Below, one piece after another: positions 31,380-38,511 of a stretch of DNA of 38,511 nucleotides. The notes under the pieces are model-generated. The model made no database searches. It was not told the DNA's origin and saw only the letters and a list, made by a program, of their open reading frames with translations. A program made the position numbers and the translations under genes. This DNA comes from Planctomycetota bacterium. GTDB taxonomy: Bacteria > Planctomycetota > B15-G4. Position 1 is the stretch's first letter. Every line of letters begins with the position of its first letter. The stretch spans positions 1 through 38,511 of the forward strand of contig JAJDER010000150.1 in assembly GCA_029259725.1 (NCBI GenBank). Reading direction: 5' to 3'.

Positions 31380-33575
31380 GTGGCCAGCCGACCGTCCCCC
31401 AGCCCGAGCTCGTACCCGACCGCGGCGGGCGGCGCGGCCGGCCTGCCCCTGCTCTGGCGCGCCGCCCCGCTGGTGCTCGTGTTGCTGCTCGCCCTGCTGG
31501 GCCTGGTGGGGCACCGGTGGATCGAGGAAGCCGGCCGTTCGAAGACGGCCGAGGTGCTCCGGACCGTCCTGCAAGCCGACATCGAAGCGCTCGAGATGTG
31601 GATCGAGGGTCGCCGCGCGGCCGCCGAGGCGTTGGCCCGGCGCAGCATGGTCCGGTCGGCCGCGCAGGCGTTGGCCGAGCAGGCCGAGACGTCCGCAGCG
31701 GGCGCCAGCCGGGCGGCGTTGCTCGTCGACCCGCAGGCCGCGGCGCTGCGCGAGTACCTGGCCATGCCGCTCGAGGCCATGGGGTTCGAGGGCTTCGTGC
31801 TCGTGCACCGCGGGGCCACGACCCTGGCCAGTGATCGGGACGAGCTGGTGGGCTTCGCCAACGCGGGCAGCAGTTGCCCCTGCGCCGAGAAGGCGCTGGC
31901 GGGCGAGACGGCCCTGGGCCTCCCGTATCCGTCCAACGTGCCGCTGCCCGACGAGACCGGCACGCTGCGACAGGGCCGCCCGACGATGTTCGTGTGGGCG
32001 CCGGTGCGCGGGGACGACGACACGGTGGTGGCCGCCCTCGGGCTGCGCATCCAGCCGGAGGACGACTTCACGCGCATCCTCTCGATCGCGCGTCCGGGGG
32101 ACACCGGAGAGACCTACGCCTTCGACCGGGCCGGGCGCATGATCTCCGACAGCCGCTTCGACGTGCAGCTCCAGGAGCTGCGCCTGCTGCCTCGCGGGGA
32201 CGGCGTGCAGTCGATCCTGCAGCTGGTGCTGCATGACCCCGGCGTGGACCTGACCATGAACGAGCGGCCGGCGCTGGAACGCAACCGGCAACCGCTCACG
32301 TCCATGGCGCAACAGGCCATCGACAGCGGCGGCGGTCCGGTGCGCGTGGACGTGGAGGGCTATCGGGACTACCGCGGCGTGCGCGTCGTGGGGGCCTGGC
32401 GATGGCTCGAGGAGTACTCCTTCGGGGTGGCCACCGAGATCGACGAGACCGAGGCCTTCCGGGGCCTGTTCCTCCTGCGCGTGATGTTCTTCGTGCTGTT
32501 CGGGTTGCTGGCGCTGGCAGCGCTGGGCGTCGTGTTCTCGGGCCGCCTGCTGGTGCTGTTGCGGCGACGCATGCGCGGGCAGGAGCGGGAGCTCAAGCGC
32601 CTGGGCCAGTACACCCTGGAGGAGAAGATCGGCGAGGGCGGCATGGGCGAGGTCTACCGCGCCAGCCACGAGCTGCTGCGGCGCCCGACGGCGGTCAAAC
32701 TGCTGTCGCCGGGCAAGACCAGCGACGTCACGATCAAGCGTTTCGAGCGCGAGGTGCAGCTGACCTCCACGCTGACGCACCCCAACACGATCCAGATCTA
32801 CGACTACGGCTACACACCCGACGGCGTCTTCTACTACGCCATGGAGCTGCTGCCCGGCATCACGCTGAGCCGACTGGTGATGCGGCTCGGGCCGCTCAAG
32901 CCGGGGCGCGTGATCCACCTCCTGCGGCAGGCCTGCGGGTCGCTGGCCGAGGCCCATCGCAAGGGGCTCGTGCACCGCGACATCAAGCCGGCCAACATCA
33001 TGGTGACCGAGCGGGGCGGCATCCGGGACTTCGTCAAGGTGCTCGACTTCGGGCTGGTCAAGGACGTGACCGGTTCCTCGGGCGACGCCTCGGTGACCGC
33101 GCCGAACCTGATCGCCGGCACGCCCAACTACATCTCGCCCGAGGCGGTGGACGGCAAGCGCCCGCTGGACGGCCGCAGTGATCTCTACGCGTTGGGCCTG
33201 GTGGCCTACCACCTGCTCACGGGCGAGGACGTCTTCACCGCCGACACGCCGATGAAGCTGCTGAGCATGCACCTCAAGCAGGACCCGGTGCGGCCCGGGG
33301 AGCGTCTCGGCAAGGAGCTGCCGCGGGATCTCGAGGACCTGGTCATGGCCTGCCTGGCCAAGGACCCGGACGATCGCCCCCAGGACGCCGAGGAGCTGTC
33401 CGAGCGCCTGGGTGCCTGCGCCGATGCCGTGAACTGGAACGCCGCCCTGGCGAAGGCGTGGTGGGAGGCCCGCGAGAGTGCCGAGCTCGAGCGTCCGCAG
33501 GAGCCGACGCGGGAGCAGGACGGCTCGACCTCGATGCCGACCCTGGCCATCCGCCTCGACGGCCGCGGCGACTGA
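31380..33575 (+). CDS. membrane sensor Ser/Thr protein kinase (Hanks type)
   Basis: This protein of about 731 aa has two membrane segments, LPLLWRAAPLVLVLLLALLGLVGH (about 24-47) and LFLLRVMFFVLFGLLALAALGVVF (about 362-385). They flank an extracytoplasmic sensor of about 310 residues with a dCache-like strand pattern. The cytoplasmic kinase has the Gly loop GEGGMGEVY, Lys in TAVKLL, HRDIKPAN, DFGLVKD and GTPNYISPE, so it looks active. A short tail follows without PASTA or TPR repeats. GTG 31380 is chosen because the TANNNT element precludes TTG 31344. It is divergent from the FHA-EAL gene and near an FHA protease; both are candidate readers of its phosphorylation. Confidence 0.88.
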   Translation: MASRPSPSPSSYPTAAGGAAGLPLLWRAAPLVLVLLLALLGLVGHRWIEEAGRSKTAEVLRTVLQADIEALEMWIEGRRAAAEALARRSMVRSAAQALAEQAETSAAGASRAALLVDPQAAALREYLAMPLEAMGFEGFVLVHRGATTLASDRDELVGFANAGSSCPCAEKALAGETALGLPYPSNVPLPDETGTLRQGRPTMFVWAPVRGDDDTVVAALGLRIQPEDDFTRILSIARPGDTGETYAFDRAGRMISDSRFDVQLQELRLLPRGDGVQSILQLVLHDPGVDLTMNERPALERNRQPLTSMAQQAIDSGGGPVRVDVEGYRDYRGVRVVGAWRWLEEYSFGVATEIDETEAFRGLFLLRVMFFVLFGLLALAALGVVFSGRLLVLLRRRMRGQERELKRLGQYTLEEKIGEGGMGEVYRASHELLRRPTAVKLLSPGKTSDVTIKRFEREVQLTSTLTHPNTIQIYDYGYTPDGVFYYAMELLPGITLSRLVMRLGPLKPGRVIHLLRQACGSLAEAHRKGLVHRDIKPANIMVTERGGIRDFVKVLDFGLVKDVTGSSGDASVTAPNLIAGTPNYISPEAVDGKRPLDGRSDLYALGLVAYHLLTGEDVFTADTPMKLLSMHLKQDPVRPGERLGKELPRDLEDLVMACLAKDPDDRPQDAEELSERLGACADAVNWNAALAKAWWEARESAELERPQEPTREQDGSTSMPTLAIRLDGRGD

Positions 33576-33581
33576 CGCGCC

Positions 33582-33629
33582 GCCGGCGACCGAGCGCGCC
33601 GGCGACCGAGCGCGTCGGCGACCGAGCGC
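33582..33629. repeat. three 16-bp tandem units between convergent genes
   Basis: Unit GCCGGCGACCGAGCGC occurs three times (third copy one change), followed by a truncated unit at 33630. It fills almost the whole gap between the kinase and protease stops. Confidence 0.8.
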
Positions 33630-33636
33630 GCCGGCG

Positions 33637-35199
33637 TCAGCCGTCGTCCCGGGGCGGCCAGAGCCGGCTGGTCTCGGCCACCGGGATCACGTAGCCGATG
33701 CTGGCCGTCGCCCCGCCGTCGCGCAGGGGTTGCCGGCCCGTGACCACGCCGACCACGCGGCCGCGCCCGTCGATCACCGGGCCGCCGCTGTTGCCGGGGT
33801 GGACCGCCGCGTCGACCTGCAGGTAGTAGCCGACCTGCCGGCTGACGATGCCGCGGAAGGTGGAGGCGATGACGCGGTCGCCCTCCTGCAACGCCTCGGT
33901 GCCGAGGGGGAAGCCGATCAGGAAGACGTCGCTGCCCCGGGACGGAAGCGAGTGGGCCGGGTCGAAGTCGTCCAGGTGGGAGATGCCCTCGAACGGCTCG
34001 ATCTTCAGCAGCGCCAGGTCCTGGTCGTCCTCGGCCACGAAGTCGACCAGCCGCGCGGGACGCCGGAGCTCCTCGCCCGAGAAGACCACGAACAGTTCGG
34101 TCTCCGCGGCCAGTTCGAAGGCCGGCCCGAGATCGAGGTCCAGCCCGCGCCCCTTCTCCATGACGACGTGGGCGTTGGTCAGGATCCAGCCGTCCGGCGA
34201 CACGCAGAAGCCCGACCCGCTGCCCTGCGCGGCGACGACCTCGCCACGCCCTTCGAGATTGAGCGAAGTGAAGCGCGTGTCCCGCCGGTCCAGGAACAGG
34301 AGCTTGCCGCTGCGGGTGTCGCGCAGCGTCTGCGTGGCCTCGATCATCACGACGGCGGCCTCGACGCGGCTGACCTCGGCCAGGCGGGTCTGCTCCAGGT
34401 TGACCGGATCGAAGAGCGCCAGCGAGGTGCGCGTCTGGTCGAGTTGCTGGCGCAGCTGTTCGACGCGCTCATCGTCGGCGGCATCGCCGGCGAGCTGCTC
34501 GGCCAGACTGCTCTCGAGCCGATCGCGTTGGTCCTCGAGCAGTCGTTTCTCGTCGTCCCAGGCGTGGATGGCCTTGTCGAGCGAGGCGCGGCTGGCTTCC
34601 CACTGGCTGCTCAGCACGGCGAGGGCGGCGTCGCGGGAGGCGCGCTCGGTGCGCTTGAACTCCTCCAACGCCCACCAGGTCCCGAGCAACCCGACCACCA
34701 CCAGCGCCAGCGCGATCAGGAACGAGCGACGCTGCCGGCGCTCGAGCATCTGCTCGAGATCCTGCTCGGGCAGGCCCAGGCGATCGCGCAGCACGGCCAC
34801 GGTCCGCGTGCCGGGGCCGTCGAGTCCCCTCGCGGGCGCCTCGCCGTCGCGCGCGATCACGAGCGTCTGGTCCACGCCCGAGGTGTGCGTGATCACGAAG
34901 CGCGGGCCGCCGGTGCCGAGTTCCACCAGGTCGCCGCTGGCCAGGGCCTGTTGCGTGGCGCGCCGACCGTTGACCAGCAGGCCGTTGCGGCTGTCGAGGT
35001 CTGCGATGCTCAGCACGTCGTCGGCGAGGAACAGGCGCGCGTGGGTGCCGGACACGCCGGGATAGGCGTCGCCGGGCACGACCACATCGCAGGCCGGGTC
35101 GCGACCGAGGGTCAGTCCGCGCTCGGGGACCGGCAAGGGCACCGAGAGGCCCGGAACCGCGAGCGGTCTGAGCACCCAGCCGTGGCGAGCCGTGGTCAA
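33637..35199 (-). CDS. FHA-transmembrane-coiled coil-HtrA-type serine protease
   Basis: This protein of about 520 aa starts at TTG 35199, which overlaps the upstream stop as TTGA. The N-terminal FHA domain (about 28-105) shows LGRDPACDVVV, SGTHARL and DSRNGLLVNG. One membrane segment follows (about 159-177), then a charged coiled coil (about 178-260). The trypsin-like domain carries His in TNAHVV, Asp in DDQDLALLKI and Ser in GNSGGPV, a full triad. There is no PDZ domain after it. The topology would put FHA in the cytoplasm and the protease outside, so a phosphopeptide signal could be relayed to proteolysis (inference). Confidence 0.85.
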   Translation of the reverse strand: MTTARHGWVLRPLAVPGLSVPLPVPERGLTLGRDPACDVVVPGDAYPGVSGTHARLFLADDVLSIADLDSRNGLLVNGRRATQQALASGDLVELGTGGPRFVITHTSGVDQTLVIARDGEAPARGLDGPGTRTVAVLRDRLGLPEQDLEQMLERRQRRSFLIALALVVVGLLGTWWALEEFKRTERASRDAALAVLSSQWEASRASLDKAIHAWDDEKRLLEDQRDRLESSLAEQLAGDAADDERVEQLRQQLDQTRTSLALFDPVNLEQTRLAEVSRVEAAVVMIEATQTLRDTRSGKLLFLDRRDTRFTSLNLEGRGEVVAAQGSGSGFCVSPDGWILTNAHVVMEKGRGLDLDLGPAFELAAETELFVVFSGEELRRPARLVDFVAEDDQDLALLKIEPFEGISHLDDFDPAHSLPSRGSDVFLIGFPLGTEALQEGDRVIASTFRGIVSRQVGYYLQVDAAVHPGNSGGPVIDGRGRVVGVVTGRQPLRDGGATASIGYVIPVAETSRLWPPRDDG

Positions 35200-35807
35200 C
35201 GCGCGCCGATTCCGACGACGCCGCGATACTGCGTCCACCCGAACCAGCAGTACTGCGCGGTGCTGAGCACCACCAGAACGGCCGTCAGGACCATCGCCGG
35301 GGGGAGCGCGGCGCGGCCGAAGTCGCCCGTGATCCAGATCAGGATGGCGAAGACCAGCACGCTGGCCGCCTTGCCGTGCCAGCGGTGGATCACGGCCACG
35401 TGCCCGCGGCGCCTGCGCACGCTCAACCAGCCCGCGGCGAGCGCCAGGTCGCGACCGAGCAGCAGGCCCAGGAACCAGGCCGGCACCGGGGCGAAGGCCG
35501 GTCCCGACGCGAGCGTGAAGTACAGCAGCAGGCCGACCTGGGCGAGCTTGTCGGCGACGGCGTCCAACGTGGCCCCGAGTGTCGTCGCCAGGCCGTAGCG
35601 ACGCGCCAGGTATCCGTCGAGCAGATCCGAGATGCCGATGACCGCGAGGACCGCCAGGGTCCGCGTGCGCAGGTCCCCCACGGCCCCGTCGGCCCGCGCG
35701 GCCTCCTGGCAGGCCTCCGCGAGCAGGATGCACGCCGGCACCAGCACCATGCGCAGCACCGAGATGGCGTTGGGCAGCCAGGCGGGGATGGGGGGCGGCG
35801 TGGGCAT
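35196..35807 (-). CDS. CDP-alcohol phosphatidyltransferase (PgsA/Cls type)
   Basis: This 203-aa membrane enzyme has about five hydrophobic segments and the CDP-OH-P motif DLLDGYLARRYGLATTLGATLDAVADK, that is D-x2-D-G-x2-A-R-x8-9-G-x3-D-x3-D. It joins a CDP-activated lipid to an alcohol; phosphatidylglycerophosphate or cardiolipin synthesis is most likely but the acceptor is not readable. ATG 35807 lies 7 nt behind TACGAT (35820-35815, minus strand), so it is preferred over ATG 35816, which overlaps that element. The FHA protease is coupled downstream (TTGA). Confidence 0.88.
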   Translation of the reverse strand: MPTPPPIPAWLPNAISVLRMVLVPACILLAEACQEAARADGAVGDLRTRTLAVLAVIGISDLLDGYLARRYGLATTLGATLDAVADKLAQVGLLLYFTLASGPAFAPVPAWFLGLLLGRDLALAAGWLSVRRRRGHVAVIHRWHGKAASVLVFAILIWITGDFGRAALPPAMVLTAVLVVLSTAQYCWFGWTQYRGVVGIGAR

Positions 35808-35814
35808 GTCGGGC

Positions 35815-35820
35815 ATCGTA
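35815..35820 (-). promoter_or_regulatory. -10-like element of the CDP-alcohol phosphatidyltransferase gene
   Basis: TACGAT on the minus strand is followed by 7 nt and ATG 35807, a leaderless-type arrangement. A 100-bp inverted-repeat element begins 26 bp upstream. Confidence 0.42.
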
Positions 35821-35845
35821 GCGCAGACGTCATGGCGTCGGCGGG

Positions 35846-35945
35846 GTGAGGAGGGAGGGCGACACCTTGCTCGCCGCCCTGATTCGGGGCGGCGAAGCCG
35901 TCCCTGCATACGGTCGCTGCGCAAGGTGTCGCCCTCCCTCCTCAC
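35846..35945. repeat. 100-bp element with 25-bp perfect inverted repeats
   Basis: Arms 35846-35870 and 35921-35945 are perfectly complementary over 25 bp. The 50-bp interior holds a 9-bp hairpin (35871-35879 with 35887-35895, 7-nt loop) and a small CCGT/ACGG hairpin (35898-35913). The whole would fold as a three-way junction. It could be a miniature mobile element, a structured RNA or a bidirectional terminator. No transposase is nearby. It lies in the 500-bp gap 35821-36321, which otherwise holds only the features listed here and a run of nine C (36010-36018). Confidence 0.85.
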
Positions 35946-35979
35946 GTGCATCGGTGTGGAGATCGGCGGATGATGCACG
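35945..35979. repeat. 8-bp inverted repeat beside the 100-bp element
   Basis: CGTGCATC (35945-35952) and GATGCACG (35972-35979) are perfect complements spaced by 19 bp, abutting the larger element. Confidence 0.55.
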
Positions 35980-36178
35980 CCCCCGGGCCGCGGAGGTGAG
36001 GACAGCGCACCCCCCCCCGGCCGCGGAGTGGAGGACTGCGCGCGCTCCCGACGGTCGAGGTGGAGTGCAGGCCGCCCGCCCGAGCGCGGTGTCCTCGACA
36101 TGCCTCCCGCCAGCGCCCCCCGGGCACTCCTCACCACGCGAGGCGACAAGGCCCCCGCCCCGGTCGTCGAGGAGGGGA

Positions 36179-36234
36179 GGTGGAGACCATGGCGGCAGCG
36201 ACCGTCCCCCGGTCGCCCAGCCCAGGTCTCCACC
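36179..36234. repeat. nested hairpin upstream of the TMTC-like gene
   Basis: GGTGGAGACC (36179-36188) pairs with GGTCTCCACC (36225-36234). Inside, GCGACCG (36198-36204) pairs with CGGTCGC (36210-36216) around TCCCC. Both stems are perfect. It lies 88 bp before ATG 36322 and may be part of that leader. Confidence 0.55.
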
Positions 36235-36321
36235 ACCCCGGCTCCCAACCCGCCGCCCCGGGCACCTTTCAGCCGAGCCCCCGCGCTGACCGATGAAGAC
36301 CCGTTCCCATCCGGAGTGGTC

Positions 36322-38151
36322 ATGCGTCCGCGGTGTCTCTTCAGCCTGGTGTCGATCGTGCTGCTCGTGGGCGCGGTCTTCTCGGTGGGTCTCGAAGCGC
36401 CGTTCATCTTCGACGACACCCACAGCATCCCGGAGAACCCCTTCATCCGGGCGATCAACTGGGACACCCTGGTCTCGGCGCCCGAACAGGGCACGACGGC
36501 GGGGCGCCCGGTGGTCCAGCTGAGCCTGGCGCTGAACTACGCGTTGCACGGGCTCGACGTGCGTGGCTACCACGCCTTCAACATCCTGCTGCATGTCGGG
36601 GCGTGCCTGCTGCTGTTCGATCTCGTGCGACGCGTGCTGTCGACGCCGCGCTACGCCAGGCACTTCGGCTCGGCGGCGACGGGGATCGCCACGGCCACCG
36701 CGCTGATCTGGGGGCTGCACCCACTGCAGACCGAGGCGGTGACCTACATCATCCAGCGCACCGAACTGCTCAAGGGCGTGTTCCTGCTGGCGACCATGGA
36801 CCTGGCGTTGATGGGCTTCGCGGCCGAGAGGCGGCCCGGCGGTGAGCGCGCCGCGCGCGGCCTGCTGATCGGCGCCGTGGCGACCTGCCTGCTGGGCATG
36901 GGCAGCAAGGAGTCCATGGTCGGCGCGCCGTTGCTGGTGCTGCTGGCCGACCGCGCCTTCGCCAGCGGCTCGTTCCGGGAGGCCTGGCGGCGACACCGCG
37001 CGTTCTATCTCGCCCTGGCCCTGACCTGGACGGTCGTGGTCTGGGCGGTGGCGCGGGGTTCGCGTACCGGGTCGGTGGGCTTCGGCCTCGGGGTCGGGGC
37101 GTTCGAGAATCTGCTGACCCAGGCCGGCGTGCTGGTCTGGTACCTGCGGTTGTCGATCTGGCCCGAGCCCTTGTCGATCACCTACGACTGGCCCGTGGCG
37201 CAGGGACTCGGCGACGCGTGGCTCACCGTCTCGATCATGACGTTGTTGTTCGCGGTGACCGTCGCGGCGATCGTGCGGCGCCCAGGCCTCGGCCTGCTCG
37301 GCGCGTGGTTCTTCGTGATCCTGGGGCCGACGAGCAGCTTCGTGCCGATCACCAGCGAGATGGTGGCCGAGCGACGCATGTACCTGCCCCTGGCCGCTGT
37401 CGTGCTGCTGGTGGTCTGCGTCGTCTGGCAGGTGCTGTCGGCTCTCGCCAGCTGGCGTCGCGATGCCCGGGCCGAGGCCGCGCTCCAGGCCCAGGGCGTC
37501 CCGCCGGACGAGGTGCGCGCGACGATGCTCGCGCGCGCGGACGATCCTGCGCCTGCGGGCTGGCCGCGCGTCGTGGCCGCCGTGCTCGTGGGGGCGGTGG
37601 TGATCGTCGCCTCGCTCGGGACCACGTCACGCATCGCGGTCTTCAACGATGACCTCACGCTCTGGACCGACACGCTCTCCAAGCAGCCGCGCAGCTACTA
37701 CGCGCTGACCAACACGGCGAGCGTGCTGCGGGAGCATGCGCGCCGCGACGAGGCCCTGGCGCTCTATCAACGCGCCCTCGAACTCGAGCCCGACAACCCG
37801 GACAACCACATCGGCGTGGGCAACACGCTGATGGAGTTGCACGCCTACGAGGCGGCGATCGCGGCGTACGATCGGGCGGTGCGCCTGGCGCCGCGGATCG
37901 CCTCGGCGCATCACAACCGCGCGCTGGCCCTGGCCCACCTGGCTCGGTTCGACGAGGCCATCGTCGGGTTGCGCCGGGCCGTCGAGCTGGATCCGGACTA
38001 CGCCGACGCCCACGCCAACCTGGCCGTGCTGCTCGTGCGGACCGACGGCGATGGCGATGCGGCGGCGTTCCACCTGTCCGAGGCGCTGCGCTTGGTGCCG
38101 GGTCACGGCGCGGCCACGCAGCTGTTGGCCAGCCTGCGGGCCGGCGCCTGA
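36322..38151 (+). CDS. TMTC-like multi-spanning glycosyltransferase-type protein with C-terminal TPRs
   Basis: This 609-aa protein starts with a hydrophobic segment and FIFDDTHSIPENP, the Asp-Asp motif typical of GT-C mannosyltransferase-like and TMTC/DUF1736 proteins. About ten hydrophobic segments follow to about residue 435 (WGLHPLQTEAVTYIIQRTELL, GMGSKESM and PLSITYDWP are family-like). The last 170 residues contain about four TPRs (RDEALALYQRALELEPDNPDNHIGVGNTL, YEAAIAAYDRAVRLAPRIASAHHNRA, FDEAIVGLRRAVELDPDYADAHANLA). Such proteins may transfer sugars from lipid carriers to exported proteins. GGAG lies 8 nt before ATG 36322. The open frame extends further upstream without coding character. 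Confidence 0.85.
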   Translation: MRPRCLFSLVSIVLLVGAVFSVGLEAPFIFDDTHSIPENPFIRAINWDTLVSAPEQGTTAGRPVVQLSLALNYALHGLDVRGYHAFNILLHVGACLLLFDLVRRVLSTPRYARHFGSAATGIATATALIWGLHPLQTEAVTYIIQRTELLKGVFLLATMDLALMGFAAERRPGGERAARGLLIGAVATCLLGMGSKESMVGAPLLVLLADRAFASGSFREAWRRHRAFYLALALTWTVVVWAVARGSRTGSVGFGLGVGAFENLLTQAGVLVWYLRLSIWPEPLSITYDWPVAQGLGDAWLTVSIMTLLFAVTVAAIVRRPGLGLLGAWFFVILGPTSSFVPITSEMVAERRMYLPLAAVVLLVVCVVWQVLSALASWRRDARAEAALQAQGVPPDEVRATMLARADDPAPAGWPRVVAAVLVGAVVIVASLGTTSRIAVFNDDLTLWTDTLSKQPRSYYALTNTASVLREHARRDEALALYQRALELEPDNPDNHIGVGNTLMELHAYEAAIAAYDRAVRLAPRIASAHHNRALALAHLARFDEAIVGLRRAVELDPDYADAHANLAVLLVRTDGDGDAAAFHLSEALRLVPGHGAATQLLASLRAGA

Positions 38152-38301
38152 GTCTCGAGCCGGCGGCCTGATCCGGCTGCGCGGCCGCGCGGCTTGGCGC
38201 GGGTCAGGTCCTCGGAGCCCGGCTGGCTGGCGAGGATCACGTCGCCGAGCTGGTGCGCGCGCTGCTCGAGCGCACTGCCGGCCACGTTCATCGTCAGCTT
38301 C

Positions 38302-38511
38302 CTAGAGTTCGGCGAGATACCTGGGCAGCATCGCGCGCCAGGTGGGCCAGTCGTGATCGTAGCCCTCGCCCCAGGGCTCGACGTGGTTGGGGACGCCCTT
38401 GCCGCCGAGGAGCTTGGCCATGCGCCAGTCCTGATCGGGGTCCTCCCAGCGACCCCCGCCGTGGCACATCTGCACGAAGCGCGTGCGCAGCGCGGCGAGT
38501 TGCGGGCCGTC
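38302..38511 (-). CDS. 3' part of a putative alpha/beta-hydrolase esterase
   Basis: The frame is open to the end of the window and ends at TAG 38302-38304, giving 69 residues. It reads RTRFVQMCHGGG, EDPDQDWRMAKLL and GEGYDHDWPTWRAMLPRYLAEL. The C-terminal GYDHDWPTW pattern resembles the catalytic-His region of esterase D/enterochelin-esterase-like hydrolases, with His in DHDW as the candidate. The nucleophile and oxyanion regions lie outside the window. The 150-bp gap before it (38152-38301) holds nothing else convincing. Confidence 0.6.
   Translation of the reverse strand, partial: DGPQLAALRTRFVQMCHGGGRWEDPDQDWRMAKLLGGKGVPNHVEPWGEGYDHDWPTWRAMLPRYLAEL

Noticed and set aside
2558-35733. Long open frames antisense to strong genes
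   Set aside because: High GC content leaves stops rare in shadow frames. These frames are Arg/Pro/Ala-rich and lack family motifs, while the opposite strand holds clear domains.
38103-38291. Minus-strand ORF of 62 codons beginning MNVAGSALEQRAHQLGDV
   Set aside because: It runs into the end of the TMTC-like gene on the other strand, has Arg-rich low-complexity content and no recognisable motif or ribosome site.
1-38511. CRISPR arrays, tRNA, rRNA, insertion sequences
   Set aside because: No spaced direct repeats, cloverleaf or transposase motifs were seen on either strand by reading; a computed search could still reveal weak cases.

Overview
The window is a gene-dense, very GC-rich bacterial segment, most likely from a member of the Planctomycetota. 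The main reason is the pair at 2629-7490. A PSCyt1/DUF1549/DUF1553 protein is translationally coupled to a DUF1501 protein, a hallmark pair of that phylum. The FG-GAP repeat exoprotein, Hanks-type kinase, FHA proteins and TPR membrane protein fit the same picture. No rRNA, tRNA, CRISPR array, insertion sequence or phage gene was recognised. Assignment below phylum is not possible from sequence reading alone.

Layout. 1-8838: a 5'-truncated M1 metallopeptidase, a LmbE/PIG-L deacetylase, the PSCyt/DUF1501 pair, glucosamine-6-phosphate deaminase and a hotdog thioesterase. 8880-16906: PrmA and a BNR sialidase-like lipoprotein (minus strand), a DUF819 membrane protein with a Ski2-like helicase (plus strand), then an MBL-fold lipoprotein and a PhoX-like protein (minus strand). 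17009-24980: a secreted metallophosphoesterase-LamG protein, a membrane pair (ICMT-like/DCC fusion and membrane-SRPBCC protein) divergent from a GbsR/MarR-type regulator, and an FG-GAP protein. 25186-27891: an NrtA/SsuA-type ABC importer. 27949-30085: ApaG, a possible 15-codon leader peptide, RsgA and a fragment resembling a YafY-type regulator. 30082-35807: an FHA-EAL protein, a sensor Ser/Thr kinase, an FHA-HtrA protease and a CDP-alcohol phosphatidyltransferase. 35808-38511: a hairpin-rich gap, a TMTC-like TPR membrane protein and the 3' end of an esterase.

The most striking observation is in the ABC substrate-binding protein. Its reading frame is interrupted at codon 54 by one in-frame TGA (25345-25347). 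The same frame continues immediately as a normal family member. A perfect 6-bp hairpin with a 5-nt loop lies 21 nt downstream, which fits the usual description of a bacterial SECIS element. I therefore propose a selenoprotein with U54-H-L-T-C58. A nonsense mutation or sequencing error remains possible, and no Sec machinery is visible in the window.

Two other themes recur. Neighbouring same-strand genes very often overlap as ATGA, TTGA or TGATG, so translational coupling is the rule. Several transcription-unit heads carry a TANNNT hexamer about 7 nt before the start codon with no Shine-Dalgarno sequence, which suggests leaderless mRNAs. The FHA-EAL / sensor kinase / FHA-protease cluster may couple Ser/Thr phosphorylation to c-di-GMP turnover and periplasmic proteolysis. 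Short GC-rich tandem repeats of 9 to 16 bp are scattered through linkers and intergenic gaps.
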